This document shows positions 7,672-16,811 of a stretch of 64,000 nucleotides of DNA, piece by piece. Location of the stretch: assembly GCA_050294475.1 (NCBI GenBank), contig JBNKOE010000001.1, positions 124,001-188,000 on the forward strand. The letters are read 5' to 3'. Every line of letters starts with the position of its first letter. Within the stretch, counting starts at the first letter, position 1. Origin of the DNA: Thalassobellus sp050294475. Lineage in GTDB: Bacteria; Bacteroidota; Bacteroidia; Flavobacteriales; Flavobacteriaceae. The notes below the pieces were generated by a model, which made no database searches, was not told the origin of the DNA, and worked only from the letters and a program-made list of their open reading frames with translations. A program made the translations under genes and the position numbers.

Positions 7672-9297
7672 ATGAAAATAAAAGGTATTATTATAATATT
7701 CATTTGCATTATCTCAATGATTTCATGTAAAGAGAACGAGAATGTAAAAGAAAAAATACAGGCAGGAAAGTTTGAACCTAAATGGGAATCTTTAAAACAG
7801 TACGAAATACCTGAATGGTTTCGTGATGCCAAATTTGGAATCTGGGCACATTGGGGGCCGCAATGTCAACCCGAAGCAGGAGATTGGTATGCAAGACATA
7901 TGTATGCTCAAGGGCATTGGCAATATAAATACCATTTAGAGCATTATGGTCATCCATCCGAATTTGGTTTTAAAGATGTGATAAATGAATGGAAAGCAGA
8001 AAAGTGGAATCCTGAAAAATTAGTTTCTTTATATAAACGAGCTGGCGCAAAATACTTTTTTGCCATGGGAAACCATCATGATAATCTTGACATGTGGGAC
8101 AGTAAATATCAGGAATGGAATTCTGTTGCTATTGGTCCTCAAAAAGACATATTGGCAGGTTGGTCTAAAGCAGCAAAAAGTAATAATCTTCCTTTTGGAA
8201 TAAGTATTCATTCAGCTCATGCTTGGAGGTGGTATGAGTCATCTCAGATGACTGATAGCGAAGGAGACTATGTAGGCATTCCTTATGATGGAACACTAAC
8301 GAAGGAAGATGGTAAAGGTAAATGGTGGGAAGGTCTAGACCCTCAAAATTTATATGCTCAAAATCACCCATTAAGTGAAGGAAGTACAGATATTGGAAGC
8401 ATTCATAAACAATGGAACTGGGAAAATGGAGCTACTCTTCCTTCTGAGGAATACTCCCTAAACTTTTATAATCGTACCATAGATATGATTAATCAGTTCA
8501 ATCCCGACTTAATTTATTTTGATGATACCGGATTACCTTTATGGCCCGTAAGTAATGTAGGACTTGAAATAGCTTCGCATTATTATAACTCAAACATGAA
8601 ACTACATGACGGAAAACTGGAGGCTGTTCTTTTTGGTAAGATACTTACTGATGAACAAAAAGAATGCTTAGTTTGGGATGTAGAGCGTGGTGCACCTGAT
8701 AGTATTCAGGAGAAACCATGGCAATCTTGTACCTGTATTGGAGGTTGGCACTACGACCGTGGAATATACAACCGAGATGAATACAAATCAGCAAAAACAG
8801 TCATGCAATTATTAATCGATATTGTTAGTAAAAATGGAAACCTTTTACTAAATATTCCTGTTCGTGGCGATGGTTCTATTGATGAAAAAGAATTAAAAGT
8901 AGTGGAGAATATTACAAAGTGGATGGATATTAACGGCGAATGTATTTTCGAAACCCGTCCTTGGCAAATTTATGGTGAAGGTCCAAAAGCAGAAAATGCA
9001 AACCCTATTAATGCACAGGGATTTAATGAAGGTAAAGGAGGTCCTTACACTTCAGAAGATATCAGATTTACCAAAAAAGGTGATACTCTTTATGCTATGG
9101 TCATGGAACTGCCTAAAGAACAAGAATTAATAATCAAATCATTATCACTTAATAGCAAATATTATAGCAAGGAATTTGATAAAGTCGAGATGTTAGGAGG
9201 AAATATTACTTCATATAAATTTAGTGAAGAAGGATTGAGTATTACGCTTCCTGATACAATGGATTTAATTGCTCCTATTGCATTTAAAATTCAATAA
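7672..9297 (+). CDS. GH29 alpha-L-fucosidase, lipoprotein, atypical subgroup
   Basis: 541 residues with a lipoprotein signal (IISMISC-K). GH29 hallmarks: FGIWAHWGPQ (about 55-64), and the probable catalytic nucleophile Asp284 in DLIYFDDTG. The usual KHHDGF motif is replaced by GNHHDNLDMW (133-142), which marks a distinct GH29 subgroup. A C-terminal beta-sandwich follows (about 430-541). It should remove terminal alpha-L-fucose outside the cytoplasm. It is the only glycan-degrading gene in this part of the window and stands alone, facing DsbD convergently. No nearby SusC/D pair; it may be an outlier of the N-glycan regulon or act on another fucosylated glycan such as fucoidan fragments. Confidence 0.85.
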   Translation: MKIKGIIIIFICIISMISCKENENVKEKIQAGKFEPKWESLKQYEIPEWFRDAKFGIWAHWGPQCQPEAGDWYARHMYAQGHWQYKYHLEHYGHPSEFGFKDVINEWKAEKWNPEKLVSLYKRAGAKYFFAMGNHHDNLDMWDSKYQEWNSVAIGPQKDILAGWSKAAKSNNLPFGISIHSAHAWRWYESSQMTDSEGDYVGIPYDGTLTKEDGKGKWWEGLDPQNLYAQNHPLSEGSTDIGSIHKQWNWENGATLPSEEYSLNFYNRTIDMINQFNPDLIYFDDTGLPLWPVSNVGLEIASHYYNSNMKLHDGKLEAVLFGKILTDEQKECLVWDVERGAPDSIQEKPWQSCTCIGGWHYDRGIYNRDEYKSAKTVMQLLIDIVSKNGNLLLNIPVRGDGSIDEKELKVVENITKWMDINGECIFETRPWQIYGEGPKAENANPINAQGFNEGKGGPYTSEDIRFTKKGDTLYAMVMELPKEQELIIKSLSLNSKYYSKEFDKVEMLGGNITSYKFSEEGLSITLPDTMDLIAPIAFKIQ

Positions 9298-9391
9298 TAT
9301 TAATATTTACAACTGGATTGATAACAGTATAAATATTAGAAGATAAAACTGCTAGCGCCTATTTATTTTTTAAAATTTATTAATGATTTTT

Positions 9392-11368
9392 TTACTTAAA
9401 ATTAGAAACACCTGTTCTTAACCAGTTGTGATACTCATCTACATTTGGCGTATAAGCCACTGGATTGATAAGGTTATCTCCATTATGATCCATCAACACA
9501 TACATGGGCTGGGTATTAGATTTGTATTTAATGGTTTGTAACTCACTCCATTTTTGACCAATATATTTTATTTTTTTGCCTGATATTTTTGAAATTATTT
9601 GATCTTCTTCATCTAGCTTTCTTTTATCATCAACATATAAAGAAATTAAAATCACATCATTTTTAAGAATTTTCAATATATCAGGTTTTGTCCAAACATT
9701 ATTTTCCATTTTTCTACAGTTCACACAGGCATATCCTGTAAAATCTATCATAACGGGCTTACCAACTTTTTTAGCATATGCCAATCCTTTATCGTAATCG
9801 TTAAATGCTAAAATATCATGTGGTGCCATTAAATGGGCTCCTTCTGGAATTCCATCATGACTTACTGAAACAGTTCCAGAGCTTAGTTTTGTAAAACCAA
9901 CTCCATAAGGCGACTCACTGTAATGTTGTGGTGGTGGAAAAGCATTTATTAAATTTAAAGGTGCTCCCCAAAGACCTGGCAACATATATAATGTAAAAAT
10001 CAATGATATCATACCTAAACTCATTCTTCCTACTGAAATATGAGTTAAAGGCGAATCATGTGGTAATTGTATTTTTCCAAATAAATACAAAGAAAGTGTA
10101 CCAAATATTGCTACCCAAATAGCAATAAACACTTCTCGTTCTAACCAGTGCAATTGTAAAACTAAATCGGCATTTGATAAAAATTTAAATGCTAATGCCA
10201 ATTCAACAAAACCAAAAACAACCTTCACTGTATTTAACCAACCTCCAGATTTAGGAAGGGAGGATAACCAACTAGGAAATAAAGCAAATAACATAAAAGG
10301 AAATGCTAATCCTAATCCAAAACCTAACATTGCTACAGATAATGCTGTTGCACCTCCATCAGAAGACAAAACACTTCCCAATATCAAACCTAATGCTGGT
10401 CCAGTACAAGAGAAGGAAACAATAATTAGCGTTAATGCCATAAAGAATATTCCTAAAAGACCTCCTGTATTAGAAGCTGAATCAGCTTTTGAAGCAAACC
10501 TAGTAGGAAGAACAATCTCATAAGCTCCAAAAAAGGAAAAAGCAAAAACAATAAAAATTATAAAAAAGGAAATATTTAAATAAACATTAGTTGAAATAGA
10601 ATTAAAAATATTTGGTGATAATGATTCAAAAATATGAAATGGTAAACTAATCAAAACATATATTGAAACAATACATAAACCATAAAAAATGGCATTAAAC
10701 TTACCTTTTGTTCCATCCTTATTCTGTTTAAGAAAAAAGCTCATTGTCATTGGAATCATTGGGAATACACATGGTGTAAATAGGACAAATAACCCAGCAA
10801 ATAATGTTCCTAAAAAAATCGTCCAAAGTCCTTTTTTCGAATCGTCAGTATTCGTTGTCTTTACATTAGCTAAAGCTACTGTTTCTGTACTTTTTTCTGT
10901 AGCACTCGCAACGGTATTTTCATCTATTTTAAAAGTTAATTCCACTTCTGTTGGCGGCAAACATCTACTATCATCGCAAACCATAAACTCTACAAAGGCA
11001 TTAATGGTTTTAATACCTCCTTCATTTATTACTTTTTGTTTGAAGGTCGCCGATTTTTCGAAGAATTTAATTTTCATTCCAAAAACGGGGTCATCAATGG
11101 TATGTCCCTCTTCTTCAGACGTATTTCCTGAAATTTTAAAATTCCCTTCGCTATCATCGTAAGTAAATGTCGTTGCTATAGGCCCACCTTCTGGAACATT
11201 TTGTGAATACAAATGCCATCCAGATTCTATAGTTGCTGTAGATATCAGTTCGTATTCACTATCGGATAGTTTTTCTACAGATGTGCTCCATTTTACAGGC
11301 TCAATTATTTGTGCATGCCCAAAAAACGACAAGACTGATACGGTTAAGACAAAAAGAAAATTTTTCAT
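9392..11368 (-). CDS. dsbD: DsbD-type thiol:disulfide interchange protein
   Basis: 658 residues, with a signal peptide (about 1-19). Domain order: periplasmic DsbD N-terminal domain with the redox pair in CDDSRCLPPTEV (about 130-142); a CcdA-like membrane domain of about eight helices (about 180-470) with the FTPCVFPMIPM and SFSCTGPALG cysteine segments; and a C-terminal thioredoxin-like domain with YACVNCRKME. It moves reducing equivalents from cytoplasmic thioredoxin to periplasmic thiol proteins, including cytochrome c apoproteins. It lies 15 nt after a free copy of its own N-terminal domain, and both follow the M16 peptidase gene. Confidence 0.92.
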   Translation of the reverse strand: MKNFLFVLTVSVLSFFGHAQIIEPVKWSTSVEKLSDSEYELISTATIESGWHLYSQNVPEGGPIATTFTYDDSEGNFKISGNTSEEEGHTIDDPVFGMKIKFFEKSATFKQKVINEGGIKTINAFVEFMVCDDSRCLPPTEVELTFKIDENTVASATEKSTETVALANVKTTNTDDSKKGLWTIFLGTLFAGLFVLFTPCVFPMIPMTMSFFLKQNKDGTKGKFNAIFYGLCIVSIYVLISLPFHIFESLSPNIFNSISTNVYLNISFFIIFIVFAFSFFGAYEIVLPTRFASKADSASNTGGLLGIFFMALTLIIVSFSCTGPALGLILGSVLSSDGGATALSVAMLGFGLGLAFPFMLFALFPSWLSSLPKSGGWLNTVKVVFGFVELALAFKFLSNADLVLQLHWLEREVFIAIWVAIFGTLSLYLFGKIQLPHDSPLTHISVGRMSLGMISLIFTLYMLPGLWGAPLNLINAFPPPQHYSESPYGVGFTKLSSGTVSVSHDGIPEGAHLMAPHDILAFNDYDKGLAYAKKVGKPVMIDFTGYACVNCRKMENNVWTKPDILKILKNDVILISLYVDDKRKLDEEDQIISKISGKKIKYIGQKWSELQTIKYKSNTQPMYVLMDHNGDNLINPVAYTPNVDEYHNWLRTGVSNFK

Positions 11369-11383
11369 TAAATCAATCTATTT

Positions 11384-11830
11384 TTATTTTACATTAAAAA
11401 CTAATTCTACTTCTGTAGGTGGTAAGCATCTACTATCATCACAAACCATAAACTCCACGGTTGCGTTTATTTTAAATGCTTCTTTTGCTTTTAATTTTAT
11501 TCGTTGTTTAAAGAATGCCTTGGTCTCAAAAAACTTTATTCTCATTCCAAAAACAGGATCGTCAATAGTTTGTCCTTTGTCTTCTGTTGTGTTTCCCTTT
11601 TTTAAAAACTTGCCATTACCTTGAAATGTAAACGTTGTTGCAACAGGGCCACCTTCTGGAACCGTCTGTGAATACAAATGCCAATGCTTATCAATATTAG
11701 CAGTTGCTATCAATTCGTATTCTGTATCTGATATTTTAGTAACGGATGTAGACCATTTTACAGGTTCTAAAATTTGTGCCTGAGCAAAAGTTATTGCAAG
11801 AAAAGCAAATGCTAAAATTATATGTTTCAT
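11384..11830 (-). CDS. stand-alone DsbD N-terminal domain protein (tandem duplicate)
   Basis: 148 residues with a signal peptide (about 1-18). The mature part aligns along its whole length with the first ~150 residues of the adjacent DsbD: shared segments EPVKWSTSV, WHLYSQ, VPEGGP, ATTFT, TIDDPVFGM, IKFFE and FMVCDDSRCLPPTEVEL. The Cys pair is retained, so it may take electrons from DsbD and deliver them to a separate client, or act as a soluble periplasmic shuttle. Both genes are in one operon. It arose by partial tandem duplication, and divergence at about half of the remaining positions suggests an old event. Confidence 0.85.
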   Translation of the reverse strand: MKHIILAFAFLAITFAQAQILEPVKWSTSVTKISDTEYELIATANIDKHWHLYSQTVPEGGPVATTFTFQGNGKFLKKGNTTEDKGQTIDDPVFGMRIKFFETKAFFKQRIKLKAKEAFKINATVEFMVCDDSRCLPPTEVELVFNVK

Positions 11831-11847
11831 TTCTTTATAATATTTGA

Positions 11848-14658
11848 TTATTGTTTCGGTTTAAATATAACTTCATACGACTTCCCCTCACTAAGAACCT
11901 CTTTTGCCATATTTTGAATATCTCTTTTAGACATTTTGTTTACAATATCTTCAAAGTTTTTAGGGTCATTCATGTTTTCGTTATATCTAAAATAATTTTT
12001 AAGCAAACTCATATCGAACCCATTTTTATCTTTTGATTGTTCGCGTTCCTTTATAAAGTTTGTTCTTGTTTTATTTAAATCATCATCATTAATAGTGCCA
12101 TTAGCTATTTTTTGTAATTCTTCATTAACAATATTTACTAATTTATCAACCATATCTGGGTTACAATCAAAACGAAATACTGCATAAATTTGAGATTTCG
12201 GTTCTCTAGTAAAATAAGCACCAGCTTGTGGGCTATATGCTCCTCCTTCTGATTCTCTTACGGTTTCTATTACTCGCAATTGTAAAATATCTCCCAAAGC
12301 ACTGGTATAAATACTATTTTTTATGGAGTATGGCATTTCCTTTTTATAGGCAATGTTTACAGTAGCCTTAGGATCTTCCATGGTTAAATAAACATCCTTA
12401 TCAATGTTGTTCGACATCCATTCAGCTTCATTCTTTTTATAAACCTCTGCTACATTTTTAGTAGGAATACTGGCAACATATTTTTCTAAAAGAGGTTTTA
12501 ACTGCTCTTCTTTGACATCGCCAATTATAAAAAACTCAAAATCTGAGGCATCTGCAAAACGTTCTTTGTAAATATCCTTAATCTTTTCAAACGAAATAGC
12601 ATCAGCATAATCTTGGTTGAAAATTCGTTTTCTAGGATTGTTTTTTCCATAAAGAGTCACCGTTAAGCTATCTCTCATTTTTTCTTTTAAATTTTTGCTT
12701 CGTCTGACGATGTAATTATCAATATTGCTCTCTAAAACTTGAAAAGCTTGTTCGTCGAAACGGGGTTTCACAAAATAAACATAAACCATTTGTAACATGG
12801 TTTCTACATCCTTGGTATTTGAAGAACCAGAAAGGGACTCGGTAATATCACCAAGACTAATGTTAACATTAGCAGTTTTTCCTGCTAATATTTTTTGTAA
12901 ATCGGTCGCATTAAAATCACCTAAACCAGACATTGAAATTAAATTACCTAACAAATTAGCAGATGGCAACTCATCATCGCTTAAAAGAGATGTTCCTCCA
13001 TAGCTAACAGCACTCAAAGATACCTTATCCTTTTCTTTATCAACAAACTTATAATGCATTTTTATACCATTACTCAATACAAATGTAGTTGATTCTGTTT
13101 CTTTATTAGGAATTATTTTTGATATTGTACCTTCTTTAATATTTAAATCGGATACTAATGTTTTTCCACCCAATGATTCTGAATACGGTTGAATTGACGA
13201 ATCATTCTCTACCTCTAAAATAATTTGTTTAGCTTCAGCCTCTGTTAAATTATCTTGTCCCTCCACTCCTGTGACATTTAAATATCTATTTTCTTGAGAA
13301 TATAATCTTTTTATTGTTTCATGGAGTTCTTGTGGGGTAATTGCATTAAATATCTGCTTTGCTATTTCATACTCTTTCTCAACATCCGTCATGGTACTAT
13401 TTGATAAAAAGTTGTTTTGGATGGATTGCTCTATTTGACCGTGGCTAACATCATCTTTCTTGGCAATTTGATTTTCATAAGAACTTTTAGATTCGGCAAT
13501 AGACCTATCTATCTCTGATTGTGTAAATCCAAATTTTACGGCTCTTTCCACTTCGGTTAATACCTCTTTAAAAGCCTCTGCTTGTTTATTTAATTTAGGA
13601 TAGATACCGATATTAAAAACATTGGAGGTTCTAGTAAATCCCCAATAACCAATTTGAGCTCCTAAAAAAGCAGCATCTGGATTTTGTGATTTTTCTGAAA
13701 CTCTTGCAGACAACATACCTGTTGCCATAGACTCTAGTAACGACCGTTTTAGATCTGTAACAGTTTCTGATTTTAGTGATTTTTTATGACGAATACCTAA
13801 ACTAATAGATGCTGTTGACACTTCTGGATCTGTACCAAAAACATATGCCATGTCTTTATTATCTGGTATATCTACTACAATACGCTCTTTTGGGTTTTTA
13901 ACAGCTGGAATATTTGAAAACTTTGCTTTAATTTTTTGCTCTATATCATCAACATTTACATCTCCTATAATGGCTATAGCTTGTAAATCTGTACGATACC
14001 AATCGTGATAAAAATCACGTAACGCTTTATAATCAAACCCTTCAACAACAGACATCAATCCTATTGGCATTCTATCGGCATATTTTGAATGGTTAAATGT
14101 AATAGGCGAAGTCTTTTCAAACAAACGACTTCTACCACTTTGACGTGTACGCCATTCTTCTTTAATAACACCTCGCTCTGCATCGATTTCTTCATCAATT
14201 AACAACAAATAATTGGACCAATCGCTTAACACAGTTAAACAGGTATCTACCAACCCATCTTTTGTTGGTATATTGTTTAAATTATAAACCGTCTCATCAA
14301 AACCAGTATAGGCATTAATGTCTTTACCAAATATAGCACCGTGCTTTTGTAATGTATTTAAAATACCTTTACCAGGAAAATGTTCTGTTCCGTTAAAAGC
14401 CATATGTTCTAAAAAATGTGCTAATCCACGTTGTTCTTCATTTTCTAAAACAGAACCTACATTTTGAATAATATAATAACTAGCGGCATCTTTTACTACA
14501 TCGGTGCTTTTAATGTAATAGGTCATACCATTAGGTAAAACACCTTTTTTAATGGTTTGATTTACTGGCAATGGACTTTCATAATTTAATGACTGACCTA
14601 CTGCTTTGAACGTAAAAGCCACTAATAGAGTAAAAAGAAAAATTAAAGTGCGTTTCAT
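11848..14658 (-). CDS. M16 family zinc metallopeptidase (PqqL-like, two M16 repeats)
   Basis: 936 residues with a signal peptide (about 1-21). The zinc site is the inverted motif HFLEH in GLAHFLEHMAFNGTEHF (about residue 81), with the downstream Glu in the ERGVIKEEWR helix. The C-terminal half (from about 500) is the second M16 repeat without a zinc motif. Length and layout match periplasmic PqqL-like insulinase-family proteases that degrade imported or damaged peptides. It is the first of three same-strand genes with 17-nt and 15-nt gaps, followed by the DsbD-domain protein and DsbD. Confidence 0.9.
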   Translation of the reverse strand: MKRTLIFLFTLLVAFTFKAVGQSLNYESPLPVNQTIKKGVLPNGMTYYIKSTDVVKDAASYYIIQNVGSVLENEEQRGLAHFLEHMAFNGTEHFPGKGILNTLQKHGAIFGKDINAYTGFDETVYNLNNIPTKDGLVDTCLTVLSDWSNYLLLIDEEIDAERGVIKEEWRTRQSGRSRLFEKTSPITFNHSKYADRMPIGLMSVVEGFDYKALRDFYHDWYRTDLQAIAIIGDVNVDDIEQKIKAKFSNIPAVKNPKERIVVDIPDNKDMAYVFGTDPEVSTASISLGIRHKKSLKSETVTDLKRSLLESMATGMLSARVSEKSQNPDAAFLGAQIGYWGFTRTSNVFNIGIYPKLNKQAEAFKEVLTEVERAVKFGFTQSEIDRSIAESKSSYENQIAKKDDVSHGQIEQSIQNNFLSNSTMTDVEKEYEIAKQIFNAITPQELHETIKRLYSQENRYLNVTGVEGQDNLTEAEAKQIILEVENDSSIQPYSESLGGKTLVSDLNIKEGTISKIIPNKETESTTFVLSNGIKMHYKFVDKEKDKVSLSAVSYGGTSLLSDDELPSANLLGNLISMSGLGDFNATDLQKILAGKTANVNISLGDITESLSGSSNTKDVETMLQMVYVYFVKPRFDEQAFQVLESNIDNYIVRRSKNLKEKMRDSLTVTLYGKNNPRKRIFNQDYADAISFEKIKDIYKERFADASDFEFFIIGDVKEEQLKPLLEKYVASIPTKNVAEVYKKNEAEWMSNNIDKDVYLTMEDPKATVNIAYKKEMPYSIKNSIYTSALGDILQLRVIETVRESEGGAYSPQAGAYFTREPKSQIYAVFRFDCNPDMVDKLVNIVNEELQKIANGTINDDDLNKTRTNFIKEREQSKDKNGFDMSLLKNYFRYNENMNDPKNFEDIVNKMSKRDIQNMAKEVLSEGKSYEVIFKPKQ

Positions 14659-14743
14659 GAAAATTATATATTAATTGATGTTTATCTTCTTAAGAATAAA
14701 TTCTTAACTGTTTGTTGTATAATTGTTTTAGAAAGTTTTAATT

Positions 14744-14774
14744 AAAGAGGACTGCTTTTAAACAATCCTCTTTT
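14744..14774. other. inverted repeat in the 760-bp gap 14659-15417
   Basis: AAAGAGGA (14744-14751) / TCCTCTTTT (14766-14774) form a clean 8-bp stem. No plus-strand gene ends before it, so it may be a relic terminator or a 5' UTR hairpin of the M16 gene. Between it and 15150 the sequence is AT-rich without supported features. Confidence 0.3.
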
Positions 14775-15154
14775 CTCCGTTTTTGCTCAAAATTGAGTGA
14801 CTAATTCAAAAACTCAAAAACAAAATATTATAAAGAAGTCTTTTATTATATTTATATGTGTAAAACGAAATATTAAAGCTTAACCCCTATTAATATTTTG
14901 TTAAATTTTAATATTTTTATAAAGACACAATAAAACTTTATATAAATCAGAAGATATAAGTAAGTTTTTGTTAATCTTTGGATAAATAGAAAAACTATAA
15001 ACATTAAAAATTCTGTTAAAGGCTATTTGTTTTCTGTTAGGTATACCATTTATACAGATTATTACAGAAAAGCAAGAAGATAAATTAGATTTACTGGAAA
15101 ATTTAAATCTGAAATCATTAGAGAATCTCTGAGAACAATGACTTATTGGAGCAT

Positions 15155-15345
15155 AAAATCAAACGTCTAAGAACGATTATTGACACCTTACTCCTACTCC
15201 TAATTTTGTAAAAAAGTTTTAAAACTGAATAAATTTGAAGGTTTAAAATATGATGAGATTGTTGATTCACTAAATGTCTCGAAAAAAACGGTAGAATCTC
15301 ATAGTAAGACTAACTTTAAAAAAAAATTCATCATTAGTCATCGTT
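15155..15345 (+). pseudogene. remnant of an ECF sigma factor (region 4)
   Basis: Translated in two frames, this stretch gives KIKRLRTIIDTL and then, after a frameshift near 15190-15205, CKKVLKLNKFEGLKYDEIVD followed by SLNVSKKTVESHSK. This is the sigma region 4 helix-turn-helix as in Bacteroidetes ECF factors (compare the intact copy at 19500). Stop codons and the frameshift show that it is dead, and there is no start or region 2. A FecR or SusC partner is not visible next to it, so a former regulatory module has been lost. Confidence 0.6.
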
Positions 15346-15417
15346 TAATGGATAGACACACCACCCCTACCAAGACGTTTGTTCTACCAAACAGTTTTAC
15401 AAGTAAATTAGAATACT

Positions 15418-15966
15418 TTATTTTTTCGGATTTAAATAAAATTGATAGTGTATTTTAATTTCTTGGGAGACTTTGTTTTGAACAATCTTTGGTATTTTTA
15501 TATCAAAATCTGACACAATTGCATTAAAGTTTCCTGTTATATTAATGATATCATTGCTATCAATTGAAACATTTATTGGAATATCCTCAAACTTTTTTGT
15601 TTTTCCATGAAAAAATAATTCTCCAGTTATTTTAAACGAAGTGCTTTTCTTTAAATCTTTAAAAGAAAAACCATGTATTTTTCCCTTAAATGTTGCTTTT
15701 GGGTATTTGTCAGATTCGGCATAGTTTTCATTAAAATGCTCTTCCATCAAGGCATTTTTGAACCTGAATCCTTTAACCAAAACCAATGCTGCAAATTCTC
15801 CGTTTTCAGTGTTTAATATGGCTGTCGTAGAATTATTCTTGGCAGCAACTTCTTCAAAAGAAGGAACTGATGCTTCAAAAGCAACAGTTCCTGTTTTTGT
15901 AATATACTTAGTTTGCGAAAAAGCATTTATACTTAAAAACGTAATAAAATAAATTATTGATTTCAT
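15418..15966 (-). CDS. YceI-like periplasmic lipid-binding domain protein
   Basis: 182 residues with a signal peptide (about 1-17, ending NAFSQ). YceI features are a beta-rich lipocalin-like barrel, the central KYPKATFKGKIHGF segment (family pattern YPxaxFkg) and a strand with ITGEL. Members bind isoprenoids or other amphiphiles in the periplasm. It is last of a same-strand cluster with two cytochromes, a DUF5777 protein and an OB-fold protein, a grouping that suggests a role in a quinone/cytochrome-linked process. The final codons overlap the non-coding extension of the sigma remnant on the other strand. Confidence 0.85.
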   Translation of the reverse strand: MKSIIYFITFLSINAFSQTKYITKTGTVAFEASVPSFEEVAAKNNSTTAILNTENGEFAALVLVKGFRFKNALMEEHFNENYAESDKYPKATFKGKIHGFSFKDLKKSTSFKITGELFFHGKTKKFEDIPINVSIDSNDIINITGNFNAIVSDFDIKIPKIVQNKVSQEIKIHYQFYLNPKK

Positions 15967-15989
15967 CTTTAAAAACTAAATAATTATGT

Positions 15990-16373
15990 TTATTCTTCTA
16001 AAAGACCATCGTCTTTCCATTGTTGGATTAAATCTCTATTTGCTTGAGACATTAATCCACCTTGTGGCATAGGGTTAGACGTACTATTTATTCTGCTTAT
16101 TAACCCTCGGTTTTCTACGGCATTTTTTACCAATGCATACGATGTTAAAGACATTGGAGCTCCATTTGTTGCCGGACTACCATGGCACGACGTACATTTA
16201 CTACTTATAATACTTTTTATATTTGCATTATAAGTTACTTTACTAGTGGAAGGATTTGGGTTTGGTTCTGGATTCGGCTCTGGATTTGGCTCAATTGGGT
16301 CGTCTCCACCACTTGAACAATTGAAAAGTAACATGGATATTACCAGTACCGAAATTAGGTGTTTGTAATTCAT
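15990..16373 (-). CDS. monoheme c-type cytochrome lipoprotein (paralogue A)
   Basis: 127 residues with a lipoprotein signal (SMLLFNC-S), then a Pro/Glu/Asn linker of repeated PEPN units (about 27-42), then a small cytochrome domain with the heme motif CTSCHG and a probable axial Met in NPMPQGG. It would sit on the periplasmic side of a membrane and carry electrons. The next gene upstream (16398) is a tandem paralogue, differing chiefly in the linker. Neighbours suggest they serve the same YceI/DUF5777-linked process. Confidence 0.88.
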   Translation of the reverse strand: MNYKHLISVLVISMLLFNCSSGGDDPIEPNPEPNPEPNPNPSTSKVTYNANIKSIISSKCTSCHGSPATNGAPMSLTSYALVKNAVENRGLISRINSTSNPMPQGGLMSQANRDLIQQWKDDGLLEE

Positions 16374-16397
16374 AGCATTTTTATTTAAAGTTAATTT

Positions 16398-16763
16398 TTA
16401 ATTTTCTAAAAGACCATCTGTTTCCCATTTTGAAATGAGACTTTTGTCTGCGTTTGATAAAGGATTACTAGACGATGGAGGCATGGGATTTGACGTGCTA
16501 TTTATTCTAGCAATTAATCCTCTGGTTTCTACAGCACTTTTTACTTGACTATAGGTAGTTAAAGGCATAGGCGCTCCATTTGTAGGCGAACTGCCATGAC
16601 ATGATATACAATTGTTAGTCATAATACTTTTTATATTATCATTATAGGTAACCGTAGTTGGTGTAGGAGTTGGATCTGACAATAAATCATCTGTACTATC
16701 ACTAGAGCAATTAACCATTAATAAAAAAATCACTGAGATATAAGTTAAATTTTTGAAGTCCAT
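16398..16763 (-). CDS. monoheme c-type cytochrome lipoprotein (paralogue B)
   Basis: 121 residues, closely related to the protein encoded at 15990: lipoprotein signal with LLMVNC-S, a shorter Thr/Pro linker (DPTPTPT), heme motif CISCHGS, then TNGAPMPLT and a probable Met ligand in NPMPPSS. The two genes are 24 nt apart and arose by tandem duplication. The differing linker lengths could set different distances from the membrane. Confidence 0.88.
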   Translation of the reverse strand: MDFKNLTYISVIFLLMVNCSSDSTDDLLSDPTPTPTTVTYNDNIKSIMTNNCISCHGSSPTNGAPMPLTTYSQVKSAVETRGLIARINSTSNPMPPSSSNPLSNADKSLISKWETDGLLEN

Positions 16764-16811
16764 AGCTTAATTTTTTAATTGTTTTTTAATGAGGTTCGTG
16801 TTTACCATATC

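Noticed and set aside
10689..11162. 157-codon frame opposite DsbD (and similar ones opposite GH3, SusC, SQR and GH20)
   Set aside because: Antisense shadows of strongly supported genes; codon use and composition are those of reverse reading.
16238..16290. Repeated PEPN units as a possible tandem repeat of interest
   Set aside because: An ordinary flexible lipoprotein linker of the cytochrome, not a separate element.
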